A stretch of 29,553 nt of DNA. Origin: Brevibacillus sp. (GTDB taxonomy: Bacteria > Bacillota > Bacilli > Brevibacillales > Brevibacillaceae). The stretch covers positions 1 through 29,553 of the forward strand of contig JARDZO010000064.1 in assembly GCA_029240815.1 (NCBI GenBank), in the 5' to 3' direction. A model generated the notes under the pieces. That model was not told the origin of the DNA, ran no database searches, and was given only the letters and a program-made list of their open reading frames with translations. The first letter of the stretch is position 1. Each line of letters starts with the position of its first letter. Of this stretch, positions 8,043-14,790 are shown in pieces. The position numbers were made by a program, and so were the translations under genes.

Positions 8043-8519
8043 TTAGCTTATGATAAAAGGATATGGTACTAGCTTGAAAAAGGTTTGTACGATTGCCGTA
8101 TGTTGTACAGTAAATGGACGCTGATTATTCGTTACAGGAAGGAGCGTCTTGCTGGCCAGGAGCTCTTCTTCACTTAGGGAAGCGAGCTTTTCGCGAATCT
8201 GACGATGTACACTTTCCATGCGCTGTTTGGTAGCCTGCCAAGCCTCTTCATCGTCTGGTCCCCCAGAAGGAGCAAACGTATCGTCGTTGGAATCAGCCGA
8301 AAGAGGGAACTCGGTACCCAAGAGACGATGCAAAAGCCGTTCCTTGAAGTACAGAAGATGGCTGACATTCTCCCAAATGGTATTGGCGGCTTCCCCGACA
8401 GGGCGCCAGCTCGCCTGGGCAGCAGTTACTCCGGCGAGGGCGTCACGCAAGGGCGGATACCAGTCTTCCTGTTCATAAGTATACTCCCAGTTTTTCAATA
8501 GCAATTCTTTACGGCTCAT
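8043..8519 (-). CDS. DinB/YfiT-like protein, metal site incomplete
   Basis: A 158-residue four-helix-bundle protein of the DinB superfamily, whose members bind a metal with three His; many are thiol transferases and many are unassigned. The first helix pattern (NVSHLLYFKERLLHRLLG, His54) is clear. The usual C-terminal HxxxHxGQ motif is not intact: His140 is present, but the sequence reads QHTAIVQT, as if about five residues (roughly YHIGQ) were missing. The frame is otherwise open to a normal end. GGAGG lies 6 bases before the ATG. It is followed by the SpeD-SpeE gene on the same strand with a 39-base gap, so they may be co-transcribed. Function unknown. Confidence 0.75.
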   Translation of the reverse strand: MSRKELLLKNWEYTYEQEDWYPPLRDALAGVTAAQASWRPVGEAANTIWENVSHLLYFKERLLHRLLGTEFPLSADSNDDTFAPSGGPDDEEAWQATKQRMESVHRQIREKLASLSEEELLASKTLLPVTNNQRPFTVQHTAIVQTFFKLVPYPFIIS

Positions 8520-8582
8520 GTCCAGCCTCCTCGTCTGTGAATCAGATTGGCGAAACGGTATAATGATTCAAATAACACGTGA

Positions 8583-8635
8583 ATGTAACTATCTTTTTAT
8601 AGTATGGTGGTTACATAGTGAGGATATCATATCCT
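8583..8635. promoter_or_regulatory. Dyad cluster between the DinB and CGNR genes
   Basis: Two dyads lie in the divergent intergenic region. ATGTAAC (8583-8589) pairs with GTTACAT (8610-8616) around an inner ACTAT/ATAGT. Then comes a perfect palindrome AGGATAT-C-ATATCCT (8621-8635). They are placed like operators for one or both divergent genes. The CGNR protein itself is a candidate binder; this is inference. Confidence 0.5.
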
Positions 8636-8676
8636 GATACTGGAAACAAGGTAGGGATTTTTCTGTTTGGAAATGG

Positions 8677-9255
8677 ATGGGGGTAGCAACGGTGGAATGG
8701 CTATGCATTGATTTTTTAAATAGCGATTGGCGGGACTGGCGAGGTTCAGGTCGCAGGGAAAATCGTCTGGAAAAGGCAGAGTGGATGGAACAATTTATGC
8801 AACAGTGGGGACTGCATGCACCGCTGCCCATTGATCGAAAACTCTCTACAGAACTGCTGGAACTTCGGGAGTGTATGAGGAGAATCACGGAGTCTTATGT
8901 CCAAGGCGAAGCGGTGTCTTCCGACGATCTGACTGCTTTGAATCAAGCTTTGGCGCTGGCACCATCACATCCGCTTCTATTCGCGGGAGGGGAGGGTGGC
9001 TTTTATATGGAGCAGGTGAGCCCGATCACTGGATGGGACCAGGTCATCGCCCAGATCGCCCGTTCTTTTGCTGAGCTGCTCGTACACGAAGAAGCCAGAA
9101 GGATTAAAATATGCGACAATCATGACTGCCAATGGGTCTTTTTTGATGAAAGCCGTAATCGCGTACGTCGGTGGTGCGACGACAAGATGTGTGGCAATCT
9201 GATGAAAGTGCGTCGTTTTCGCGAGAGGCAAAAACAAAAAGGGCATCTTTGTTAA
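8677..9255 (+). CDS. CGNR zinc-finger transcription regulator
   Basis: A 192-residue protein with an N-terminal stress-response (ABATE-type) domain, starting WLCIDFLNSDW, and a C-terminal CGNR zinc finger at about residues 145-185. The finger has the ordered Cys pairs ICDNHDCQW and WCDDKMCGN, and ends in the basic VRRFRERQK stretch, which likely contacts DNA. Such proteins are presumed regulators, but few have been studied. The ATG at 8677 is used, though its ribosome site is poor. A GTG at 8692 lies 8 bases after GGGGG and would begin MEWLCIDF; this shorter form is a fair alternative. It is divergent from the DinB-like gene and 95 bases before a hydrolase gene on the same strand. Confidence 0.82.
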   Translation: MGVATVEWLCIDFLNSDWRDWRGSGRRENRLEKAEWMEQFMQQWGLHAPLPIDRKLSTELLELRECMRRITESYVQGEAVSSDDLTALNQALALAPSHPLLFAGGEGGFYMEQVSPITGWDQVIAQIARSFAELLVHEEARRIKICDNHDCQWVFFDESRNRVRRWCDDKMCGNLMKVRRFRERQKQKGHLC

Positions 9256-9350
9256 TAAAAAGCGCTGCCTGATGGAATTTGGGCACATGATAGGGGAATT
9301 TGAGACATAATAAAAAGCAAACGGTACGGGAACAGAAAAGAGGTGACAGC

Positions 9351-10115
9351 GTGGGGCGGTATCGGAAGAGGTGGTTGCAAGGGCTAGTTTTGGTGTTGCT
9401 AGTGACAGCCTGTTCGGCAATCTGGTATCTGCGGCCCTATCCGCCAGATCAGGCAGCCAAAACGGCGATGCAGGGCGGAGAAGGAATCACGGTCATCGAC
9501 ACAGGAGATTGGCTCGCATTTGAAGGCGGGGAGACACGGGAACTAGGTGTCATTTTGTATCCGGGTGCTCTGATCAAAGCCGAGAGCTACGCTCCGCTTG
9601 CCCGTTCGCTGGCAGGATCAGGATATCGCGTATTTATTGCCAGAATGCCGCTCAATTTGGCGGTAAGCGACGTGGAACGTGCCAATCAGGTCTTAAAAGC
9701 GTACCCTCATCAGTCCTTTGTCATCGGCGGGCATTCTCTCGGAGGTGCAATGGCTGCACGATATGCAACGAACCATCGGGATCGGATTGTTGGCGTGTTT
9801 TTCTTGGGCGCTTATCCCGATAAAAAAGGCAACCTGAAAGACTCAGGTCAACCCGTTCTTTCCTTGTTAGGCTCGAGAGATGGGGTGGTAAATCGGGAAG
9901 CATACGAGGTCAGCAAGCAGTATTTGCCTGACGATACGATCTTCATGAGCATTGAAGGGGGCAATCATGCCCAATTTGGGAGCTATGGGGCTCAGGAAGG
10001 CGATCAGCCCGCTGTCATTACGCCACAGGAGCAATGGCAGCAGACGGTTGCCTCCCTAAAGCAGTGGATGCAGACAAAGGTCAATCCTGTTCCTGAGGAA
10101 TCATACCTGAGATAA
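9351..10115 (+). CDS. Membrane-anchored alpha/beta hydrolase
   Basis: A 254-residue alpha/beta-hydrolase-fold enzyme. After a basic start (GRYRKRW) there is one hydrophobic segment at about residues 8-27. It contains VTAC, which fits a lipobox loosely, so the protein is membrane-anchored, possibly as a lipoprotein, with the enzyme domain outside. The nucleophile elbow GHSLGG places Ser129; Asp177 (SRDGVV) and His206 (GGNHAQFG) complete the triad. The substrate is unknown. The GTG start at 9351 follows AAGAGGTGA by a normal distance; an upstream TTG at 9300 lacks a ribosome site. Its last 35 bases overlap the end of the convergent S24-like gene, so the two transcripts are antisense there. Confidence 0.85.
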   Translation: MGRYRKRWLQGLVLVLLVTACSAIWYLRPYPPDQAAKTAMQGGEGITVIDTGDWLAFEGGETRELGVILYPGALIKAESYAPLARSLAGSGYRVFIARMPLNLAVSDVERANQVLKAYPHQSFVIGGHSLGGAMAARYATNHRDRIVGVFFLGAYPDKKGNLKDSGQPVLSLLGSRDGVVNREAYEVSKQYLPDDTIFMSIEGGNHAQFGSYGAQEGDQPAVITPQEQWQQTVASLKQWMQTKVNPVPEESYLR

Positions 10116-10479
10116 CGCCGACGATGCGGATGTTTTCCGATGGCAGGATGAGTGGCGCATCCTCTTCTCGAGTTGTCGTGAAACAGCATTCCACCGGGTT
10201 CACATCAGCGGCGATTCGAACGAGGAATTGTCCTTCTTGCCGAATCAGTACAGGTCTGCCTATGATCGGCTCTACTGAATAGTCACTGACCAAGAGGACA
10301 TGCCCAGGAAATATGCCGATCCCTTCCAGCCCGTGATCTCGCATGACGAGGGCAAACCGAGCCACATGATAACTGGCGATCGAAAGGGATGGCAAGAGGG
10401 AGAGCTCATCGTCACTCTCCAGCGCCAGTTCGAAGAAGCCTGTGCTGTATGCATCTCCAGCGATAAAAACGTATTTCAA
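10081..10479 (-). CDS. S24/LexA-like domain protein without catalytic residues
   Basis: A 132-residue protein whose residues ~38-128 follow the LexA/UmuD (peptidase S24) core: the segment around GIGIFPGHVLLV matches the conserved G-I-x-x-G-D-x-x-x-V block, followed by VLIRQEGQFLVRI and IVGVISGMI. The catalytic Ser of the D-S-M motif reads D-H-G (His49), and the Lys of the V-K-R motif is Arg88 in LVRI. It should therefore not self-cleave. There is no DNA-binding domain. The TTG start is well supported: AGGAGG lies 8 bases upstream. It follows the ImmA/IrrE gene by 39 bases on the same strand and shares its LexA-box promoter. It could bind a regulator or another S24 protein as a partner or decoy; that role is a guess. 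The S24 assignment is by eye. Confidence 0.6.
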   Translation of the reverse strand: MKYVFIAGDAYSTGFFELALESDDELSLLPSLSIASYHVARFALVMRDHGLEGIGIFPGHVLLVSDYSVEPIIGRPVLIRQEGQFLVRIAADVNPVECCFTTTREEDAPLILPSENIRIVGVISGMIPQEQD

Positions 10480-10518
10480 AAGGGATACCTCCTCTAGCTT
10501 GCAGACCGGACAGATGAA

Positions 10519-11040
10519 TTAAAAAACAGGGAAGCCTTTGGCGTGCAAGCGGGCTAGTACGCGGTCAAAGCGACTCCGGGCGAGTGACAGGGGAACCTGA
10601 AAACGCTGAGCCAAGTAAGCAGGAGCATTGTACCGATTGCAATCGGCCAGCAAGGGACTGACCATATACAGAGGAAGCAGTAAATGCTCAGCAAAATGAT
10701 TGGCTTGCGACTCCTGCCAGTCAATCATCCATTCGCTGCTGTGGAGTTGGATACCCACATGCAGAAGCAAATGCCCCAGCTCATGGGCGATTTTAACGCG
10801 TTTTTCCGCCGGTTCGAGGCACTCGTCTACTGCAATGATGTAGCGATTGGTCATGGTAGGATGAGCGTGCGTCCTGCTGCGACCGGCAATTTCTAGGATA
10901 TCGATGTCATACGCTGTACATAGACGATGCAGGTCGATCTGCTCCGGCTGCTCCATTCCGAAATGGTGCAGCAAAAGGTAGACTCGGCTCTCCAGCCACG
11001 TCTTCGGTTCGCAAATTTCTTGGAGAACGGCAGCAAGCAT
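10519..11040 (-). CDS. ImmA/IrrE-family zinc metallopeptidase
   Basis: A 173-residue protein with the zinc site HELGH at 86-90 and a third-ligand region QESQANHFAEHLLLP with Glu110. This is the ImmA/IrrE family (DUF955). Its members cleave XRE-type repressors: ImmA cleaves ImmR in ICEBs1, and IrrE/PprI cleaves DdrO in Deinococcus. An XRE repressor gene lies 62 bases upstream on the same strand, which is the classic pairing. AGGAGG stands 6 bases before the ATG. Unlike classic ImmA pairs, this gene has its own promoter region with a LexA box, so DNA damage probably raises the protease directly. The S24-like gene follows in the same unit. Confidence 0.88.
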   Translation of the reverse strand: MLAAVLQEICEPKTWLESRVYLLLHHFGMEQPEQIDLHRLCTAYDIDILEIAGRSRTHAHPTMTNRYIIAVDECLEPAEKRVKIAHELGHLLLHVGIQLHSSEWMIDWQESQANHFAEHLLLPLYMVSPLLADCNRYNAPAYLAQRFQVPLSLARSRFDRVLARLHAKGFPVF

Positions 11041-11063
11041 CAGAAACCTCCTGAGTTTGTTTG

Positions 11064-11075
11064 GAACATACGTTC
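11064..11075. promoter_or_regulatory. LexA (DinR) SOS box before the ImmA-like gene
   Basis: GAACATACGTTC is an exact GAAC-N4-GTTC dyad, the core of the Gram-positive LexA box (CGAAC-N4-GTTCG). Its edge is 23 bases from the ATG and 11 from the ribosome site, where LexA would block transcription. Confidence 0.75.
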
Positions 11076-11094
11076 TGTTTTGGTTGGAAAAGAA

Positions 11095-11111
11095 AACCCC
11101 AGTCAGGGGTT
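11095..11111. terminator. Hairpin overlapping the XRE stop codon
   Basis: AACCCC/GGGGTT with a 5-base loop that contains the XRE stop codon. TTTTCTTTT follows on the minus strand and ATTTTTTTT on the plus strand. It should separate XRE transcription from the LexA-controlled pair downstream. Confidence 0.65.
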
Positions 11112-11555
11112 ATTTTTTTTCAAGCCTTCCGTAATGTCAAACAACGAAGGGGGACGTGATTCTTTGACCTGACGTACTTTCCATTGCTTCCTCAGGTCGT
11201 ACCAGTAACGGCGGATTTCCTTTTTTTCCTCTTCGGAAGCTTCGAGATACCCATCCAGAAAGTAATAGTCATCAGGGTCATCAATTTTTTCTTGCAGCAG
11301 CTCGTCCAACGAACGTTTTTCTTTTGCTTCAGATACAGGAAAAGAAGAAGGCGTCACATCATCTGTGCGTCCCAGTAACCAGTCGGTCGTGACGTTCAAG
11401 ATATCTGCCAGATGCCGCAGCATATCGTTAGGTGGTGTGCTGTGATTGTTCTCGTAATTACTGATGGTTCCTTTTGTGGTGCAGACATGCTCTGCCAATT
11501 CTTCCTGGGTGAGACCTTTTGCCTTACGGGCTGTGCGTAAGCGCTGGGATAACAT
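11103..11555 (-). CDS. XRE-family repressor
   Basis: A 150-residue protein with an N-terminal HTH_3 domain (residues ~4-60): LRTARKAKGLTQEELAE, then TTKGTISNYENNHSTPP as recognition region and LADILNVTTDWLLGR. This is the phage-repressor/ImmR/DdrO style. The C-terminal half is charged (DELLQEKIDDPDDYYFLDGYL) and probably dimerises or presents the cleavage site. The neighbouring ImmA/IrrE protease makes it the likely substrate. The ATG at 11555 starts directly before the HTH; AAAGGA lies 13 bases upstream. An ATG at 11603 would add 16 residues without a ribosome site. A TACAA-N5-TTGTA dyad upstream may be its own operator. Confidence 0.85.
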   Translation of the reverse strand: MLSQRLRTARKAKGLTQEELAEHVCTTKGTISNYENNHSTPPNDMLRHLADILNVTTDWLLGRTDDVTPSSFPVSEAKEKRSLDELLQEKIDDPDDYYFLDGYLEASEEEKKEIRRYWYDLRKQWKVRQVKESRPPSLFDITEGLKKNNP

Positions 11556-11583
11556 GGAATGTTGCCAGTCCTTTCTGTGGATA

Positions 11584-11598
11584 TACAAGAATATTGTA
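11584..11598. promoter_or_regulatory. Candidate XRE operator
   Basis: TACAA-GAATA-TTGTA is a 15-base dyad about 29 bases above the XRE start. Dyads of this size are typical of XRE repressors; autoregulation is inferred. Confidence 0.4.
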
Positions 11599-11751
11599 CT
11601 CATTTGCGCGAAAAAAGAAAAGGCAGGATTCCGAATGATTCGTCTAGGAATTATCTGAATTTCGCCATTTTCAAGCTGCTCCTAATATATTATCATTGAG
11701 TATAATTCCACGAATATCAACACTTACACGCAAAGGGGAAAAAATTACGCG

Positions 11752-12213
11752 ATGTTTAACGAGCGGAAAGCGTTGCAGATGACTTTGCAGGCCTTGCTGG
11801 AACAACGTATGGTACTGCGCCGGCAGTATGTAGATCAGGATAAACAGCTGGGAGCGGACATCAAGCAGATTTTGAATCGAATCCGGGAGATGGACGTCCA
11901 GGAAGGAATGGTGGACGGCGAATATGCCGAAGAGGCGGCCACTGCAGCGGAAGATATCCCTATTGAACTGATGAAGAGAATGAAAATACGAAAGGCTCAT
12001 ATACGCCATGACTACGTCGAGGTGGCCAAGCATATCGAGGATTTGCTGCGGGAGAACATGACACCGATGTCATTGGTGGAACTTTGTGAAGAATTGAAGA
12101 ATCGTCATAGCGTGGAATTTGCAAGCCCTTATATTGGGGTGCAAAAATCTTTGAAATATTTGCCGCAAGTGAAGATCGAGAAAGATGGTCGAAAGCTGAT
12201 CTTTTCTTTATAA
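11752..12213 (+). CDS. Rok-like nucleoid-associated protein
   Basis: A 153-residue protein whose start MFNERKALQMTLQALLEQR resembles the MFNEREAL start of B. subtilis Rok, followed by a predicted coiled coil (about 5-50). The C-terminal domain (about 85-153, ending LKYLPQVKIEKDGRKLIFSL) has the layout of Rok's winged helix. Rok silences AT-rich, horizontally acquired DNA and represses competence genes. This copy is shorter than Rok (191 residues) because the basic linker is nearly absent. It lies next to the XRE/ImmA module but on the opposite strand, and it ends at a bidirectional terminator. The similarity is by eye; a generic DNA-binding protein is the fallback call. Confidence 0.65.
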   Translation: MFNERKALQMTLQALLEQRMVLRRQYVDQDKQLGADIKQILNRIREMDVQEGMVDGEYAEEAATAAEDIPIELMKRMKIRKAHIRHDYVEVAKHIEDLLRENMTPMSLVELCEELKNRHSVEFASPYIGVQKSLKYLPQVKIEKDGRKLIFSL

Positions 12214-12220
12214 GAAAATA

Positions 12221-12258
12221 AAAAAGGGGCGACGTGCCATTTCGCACGCGCCCTTTTT
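12221..12258. terminator. Bidirectional terminator between rok-like and dps
   Basis: GGGGCG-ACGTGC pairs with GCACG-CGCCC around a CATTTC loop. The arms are flanked by AAAAA on the left and TTTTT on the right. It serves both convergent genes. Confidence 0.85.
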
Positions 12259-12271
12259 GTATAGGCCGAAG

Positions 12272-12721
12272 TTATTGCAGGAATGATTTTAGCATCCAGA
12301 TGTGTTTTTCCAGACCACTTTGGATGGAGAGAAGCATGTCAGAGGTAGCCTCATCATTAGCTTGATCGGCTGCTTTTCTTGCGTCCTTCAGCTCGTCTAC
12401 CAGCAGGGTAAAGTCTCGAATGACACTGCTCACCATTTGCTCGGCGGTTTCATTGCCGTTTGCTTCGGAGATGCTAGCTGTTTGCAAACAAGCTGCTAGC
12501 GTAGCAATTGGTTTACCTCCAATACTCAGGACGCGTTCTGCCAGCGTATCGATGTGTCCGCTTGCTTCGGTGTACAACTCTTCAAATTTTTGATGAAGGG
12601 TAAAGAAATGTGGACCTTTCACATTCCAATGGAAATTGTGCAGTTTGGTATACAAGACGGTCCAGTTTGCTACTTGTTTATTCAAAATGGTGGAGATGTT
12701 CACTTCAAAAGTCGTTTTCAT
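12272..12721 (-). CDS. dps: Dps/MrgA-family ferritin-like DNA protection protein
   Basis: A 149-residue Dps-family protein, full length. It forms dodecamers that oxidise and store iron with H2O2 and protect DNA. The intersubunit ferroxidase ligands are visible: His31 in LHNFHWNV, His43, and Asp58 and Glu62 in HIDTLAERVLSIGG. AAAGGAGA precedes the ATG. Two PerR-type boxes and a near-consensus promoter lie upstream, so it is the counterpart of the PerR-controlled B. subtilis mrgA: repressed under normal conditions and induced by peroxide or metal shortage. Single gene, ending at a shared terminator. Confidence 0.92.
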   Translation of the reverse strand: MKTTFEVNISTILNKQVANWTVLYTKLHNFHWNVKGPHFFTLHQKFEELYTEASGHIDTLAERVLSIGGKPIATLAACLQTASISEANGNETAEQMVSSVIRDFTLLVDELKDARKAADQANDEATSDMLLSIQSGLEKHIWMLKSFLQ

Positions 12722-12739
12722 ATTAGAATCTCTCCTTTT

Positions 12740-12792
12740 TTATAATTATTATTGATTAATACTTATTATAAACTAATACAGGCATATGTCAA
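12740..12792 (-). promoter_or_regulatory. dps promoter with two PerR boxes
   Basis: On the minus strand TTGACA (12787-12792) and TATAAT (12765-12770) are 16 bases apart, both perfect consensus. TTATAATTATTATTG at 12740-12754 matches the PerR box TTATAAT-N-ATTATAA at 12 of 14 defined positions. A second site at 12757-12771 matches 12 of 14 and covers the -10 box. The tandem sites explain peroxide control. Confidence 0.75.
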
Positions 12793-12929
12793 CAACCCAA
12801 TTGGAACTTTGCTCGGAGGAGAGCCTTTTGTAGAAATCAGGCGATTGGGAGCGGACAAACATCCAAACAAGGTGATCATTTCTTTCGTATAAATAGTATT
12901 GATTACAGGGTAGAGGAGGATGTGAAAGC

Positions 12930-13319
12930 ATGTTGGACATTAATGACCACGATGAAGAAGAGTACGAAGAAAATGAAGAAAACGATGAAGAAGAGGTAGA
13001 CGCCGAAGAATACGAAGAAGGCGACGAAGAGGAAGACGGCGACGAAGAAGAAGACGGCGACGAAGAAGAAGACGGCGACGAAGAAGAAGACGGCGACGAA
13101 GAAGACGACGACGAAGAAGAAGAAGAAGAAGAAGACGGCGACGAAGAAGAAGACGGCGACGAAGAAGACGGCGACGAAGAAGACGGCGACGAAGAAGAAG
13201 ACGACGACGAAGAAGACGGCGACGAAGAAGAAGACGGCGACGAAGAAGACGGCGACGAAGAAGAAGACGACGAAGAAGAAGATGGCGACGAAGAAGAAGA
13301 CGACGAAGAAGACGACTAA
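12930..13319 (+). CDS. Extremely acidic Asp/Glu repeat protein
   Basis: A 129-residue protein of unknown function. After a short start (MLDINDHDEEEYEENEEND) nearly all of it is Gly-Asp-Glu repeats, GDEEED or GDEED in irregular order. It has no Lys or Arg, two Tyr near the start and no hydrophobic segment, signal or membrane helix. It should be intrinsically disordered with a very low pI, and might bind cations or basic proteins. The gene looks real: GAGGAGG lies about 10 bases before the ATG, the frame stays open through a repetitive stretch, and a 9-base-pair terminator follows directly. The repeat probably varies in length between strains. Confidence 0.7.
   Translation: MLDINDHDEEEYEENEENDEEEVDAEEYEEGDEEEDGDEEEDGDEEEDGDEEEDGDEEDDDEEEEEEEDGDEEEDGDEEDGDEEDGDEEEDDDEEDGDEEEDGDEEDGDEEEDDEEEDGDEEEDDEEDD
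13018..13316 (+). repeat. Tandem GAC/GGC/GAA repeat within the acidic gene
   Basis: In-frame units of 18 bases (GACGGCGACGAAGAAGAA) alternate with 15-base units lacking one GAA, with a few GAC/GAA expansions. Units nearly identical at DNA level point to recent slippage or unequal recombination. Confidence 0.85.
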
Positions 13320-13324
13320 CTTAC

Positions 13325-13353
13325 AAGCCTGGGTTAATGGCCCAGGCTTTTCT
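13325..13353 (+). terminator. Terminator of the acidic protein gene
   Basis: AAGCCTGGG (13325-13333) and CCCAGGCTT (13341-13349) with a 7-base loop, then TTTC, five bases after the stop. Confidence 0.85.
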
Positions 13354-13455
13354 CTATGTATGTGAAAAAGCTGGTGATGGAGACTTGACAAAGAATCGAA
13401 ATATCGAAAGAGTGTATGGTAGATTTACAAGAGAACGGCCAAACAGGAGGTGCGT

Positions 13456-14067
13456 ATGAACAAACAGACGATGCGAGCGGTCATTCTCGCAGGGGGGAAC
13501 AGCAGCAGGATGGGTACACCTAAAGAGCTGCTGAAATGGAGGGGAGGCACCTTCTTGAGTGAGCTCGTCAAAGAGATCTCGTCGCTAGGACTGTCATGTC
13601 TGGTCGTTTCCAATGCACCTGAGCGCCTGGCTGCTGAACCAATCGATTGGGCAGAAGTACCGGTGACTTCTGATCTGGTGCCTTCTTTAGGCCCTGTCAG
13701 CGGCCTGGTTACGGCGTTTCGAGCAACTGAAGAAGAGGTGCTACTCGTCCTGTCCTGCGATCTTCCTTTTATGGATCGCGAACAGATCGGGATACTCTGC
13801 GAATATGCCAGCGGATTGAACGATTGGGATGTCGTGGCAGCCAAAAAGCAGGGGAGGCTGCATCCTTTATGTGCCTTGTACCGCCGGCGGACGCAGCCTG
13901 TGTGGGAGCAAGCGCTCCGTGAAGGTCAGTATCGGCTCATGCGCATAATGGACGGTATGCACGTACAGCCGACACCGGAAGGATTATTGGATGAGTGGGC
14001 CGTCTTTAATGCCAACACACCGGAAGAGTATCAAGCTGCGCTCGATCGGGAGAAGAGCAGAAAATGA
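13456..14067 (+). CDS. mobA: Molybdenum cofactor guanylyltransferase
   Basis: A 203-residue MobA. It transfers GMP from GTP to molybdopterin (Moco) to form the guanine dinucleotide cofactor used by DMSO-reductase-family enzymes such as the FdhF-like protein in this island. Motifs: LAGGNSSRMG (11-20) for the nucleotide, Lys24, the GPVSGL loop, CDLPFM with the Mg-binding Asp, HPLCALYRR, and NANTPEEY near the end. AGGAGG lies 5 bases before the ATG at 13456; a GTG two codons upstream overlaps that site and is less likely. Convergent with the HAD gene, with only 8 bases between the two stops. Confidence 0.93.
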   Translation: MNKQTMRAVILAGGNSSRMGTPKELLKWRGGTFLSELVKEISSLGLSCLVVSNAPERLAAEPIDWAEVPVTSDLVPSLGPVSGLVTAFRATEEEVLLVLSCDLPFMDREQIGILCEYASGLNDWDVVAAKKQGRLHPLCALYRRRTQPVWEQALREGQYRLMRIMDGMHVQPTPEGLLDEWAVFNANTPEEYQAALDREKSRK

Positions 14068-14075
14068 TTCCTTTG

Positions 14076-14741
14076 CTATCTTTTGGGGAGTACGAGAGGA
14101 AGCAATTCGGCCAGGTCGTCGATGACCGCATCTGCCTCAAGACCTGTGTCGACTAGTGCATTTCTTTTCCAGACAGCCTTCATCCCCACTGCACGGCTGG
14201 CTCGAATATCGTTGTCGGGATGATCCCCTACGAAAAGGGCGCTTTCTGCCGCTACACCGAGTTTGTCCAAAGCCCGATGAAAGATCGCTGAATCGGGTTT
14301 GCGCAGTTCTTCCCATTCAGAGATGAGGATCTCATCGAATACATGCTCGATGCGTAACGCTTTGAGATTGGCATACTGGAACGGTCCGAAACCGTTTGAA
14401 ATCAACGCCAGCTTGATATCATGATGCTTCAACTGAGTAAGGGTACGCAACAGGTTGGGAAAAGCGATGCAATGTTTCCGGAAATTACTTATGTAGTCCT
14501 GCAAAAGAGAAGTCCACTCCACGTTTTGGATAGAGAGCTCCTCGATGAGCTGTTGATACACCTTGTCCTTCCATACATAACCATGCTGATCCAGCTCGAT
14601 AAAACGTTTGACGAAAACATCCTGCTCGACAGTCTGCAAAACCGAACATCGCTGGTATTGGTTTCGCACAAATGACAATAAGGATGAGTCACGATCCAAC
14701 AGTGTCCCATCCAAATCAAAGAGAACCGCTTGAATTGCCAA
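14076..14741 (-). CDS. HAD-superfamily hydrolase (phosphatase-like)
   Basis: A 221-residue haloacid dehalogenase-fold enzyme, probably a phosphatase of the YjjG/PGP-like group. Motif I FDLDGTLLD places nucleophile Asp8 and acid Asp10; motif II is ISNG, motif III Lys in LRKPDS, motif IV FVGDHPDND. A helical cap lies between motifs I and II. Its substrate is not indicated by the sequence. It follows fdhD on the same strand by 49 bases with no clear terminator between them, so it may be co-transcribed with fdhD. That does not by itself show a role in cofactor metabolism. Confidence 0.88.
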   Translation of the reverse strand: MAIQAVLFDLDGTLLDRDSSLLSFVRNQYQRCSVLQTVEQDVFVKRFIELDQHGYVWKDKVYQQLIEELSIQNVEWTSLLQDYISNFRKHCIAFPNLLRTLTQLKHHDIKLALISNGFGPFQYANLKALRIEHVFDEILISEWEELRKPDSAIFHRALDKLGVAAESALFVGDHPDNDIRASRAVGMKAVWKRNALVDTGLEADAVIDDLAELLPLVLPKR

Positions 14742-14790
14742 GGGAAGCCTTCCTTTCTCTACCTGTTCAATCGGAGGAAATCAAATCGCA

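Noticed and set aside
10519..11555. Prophage or ICE immunity region
   Set aside because: No integrase, recombinase, structural or transfer genes and no attachment repeats are near.
13018..13316. CRISPR-like regular repeats
   Set aside because: Units are contiguous, in frame and without unique spacers; this is a coding tandem repeat.
12903..13391. Long minus-strand frame of Phe/Val repeats
   Set aside because: It is the mirror of the GAA/GAC repeat of the acidic gene.
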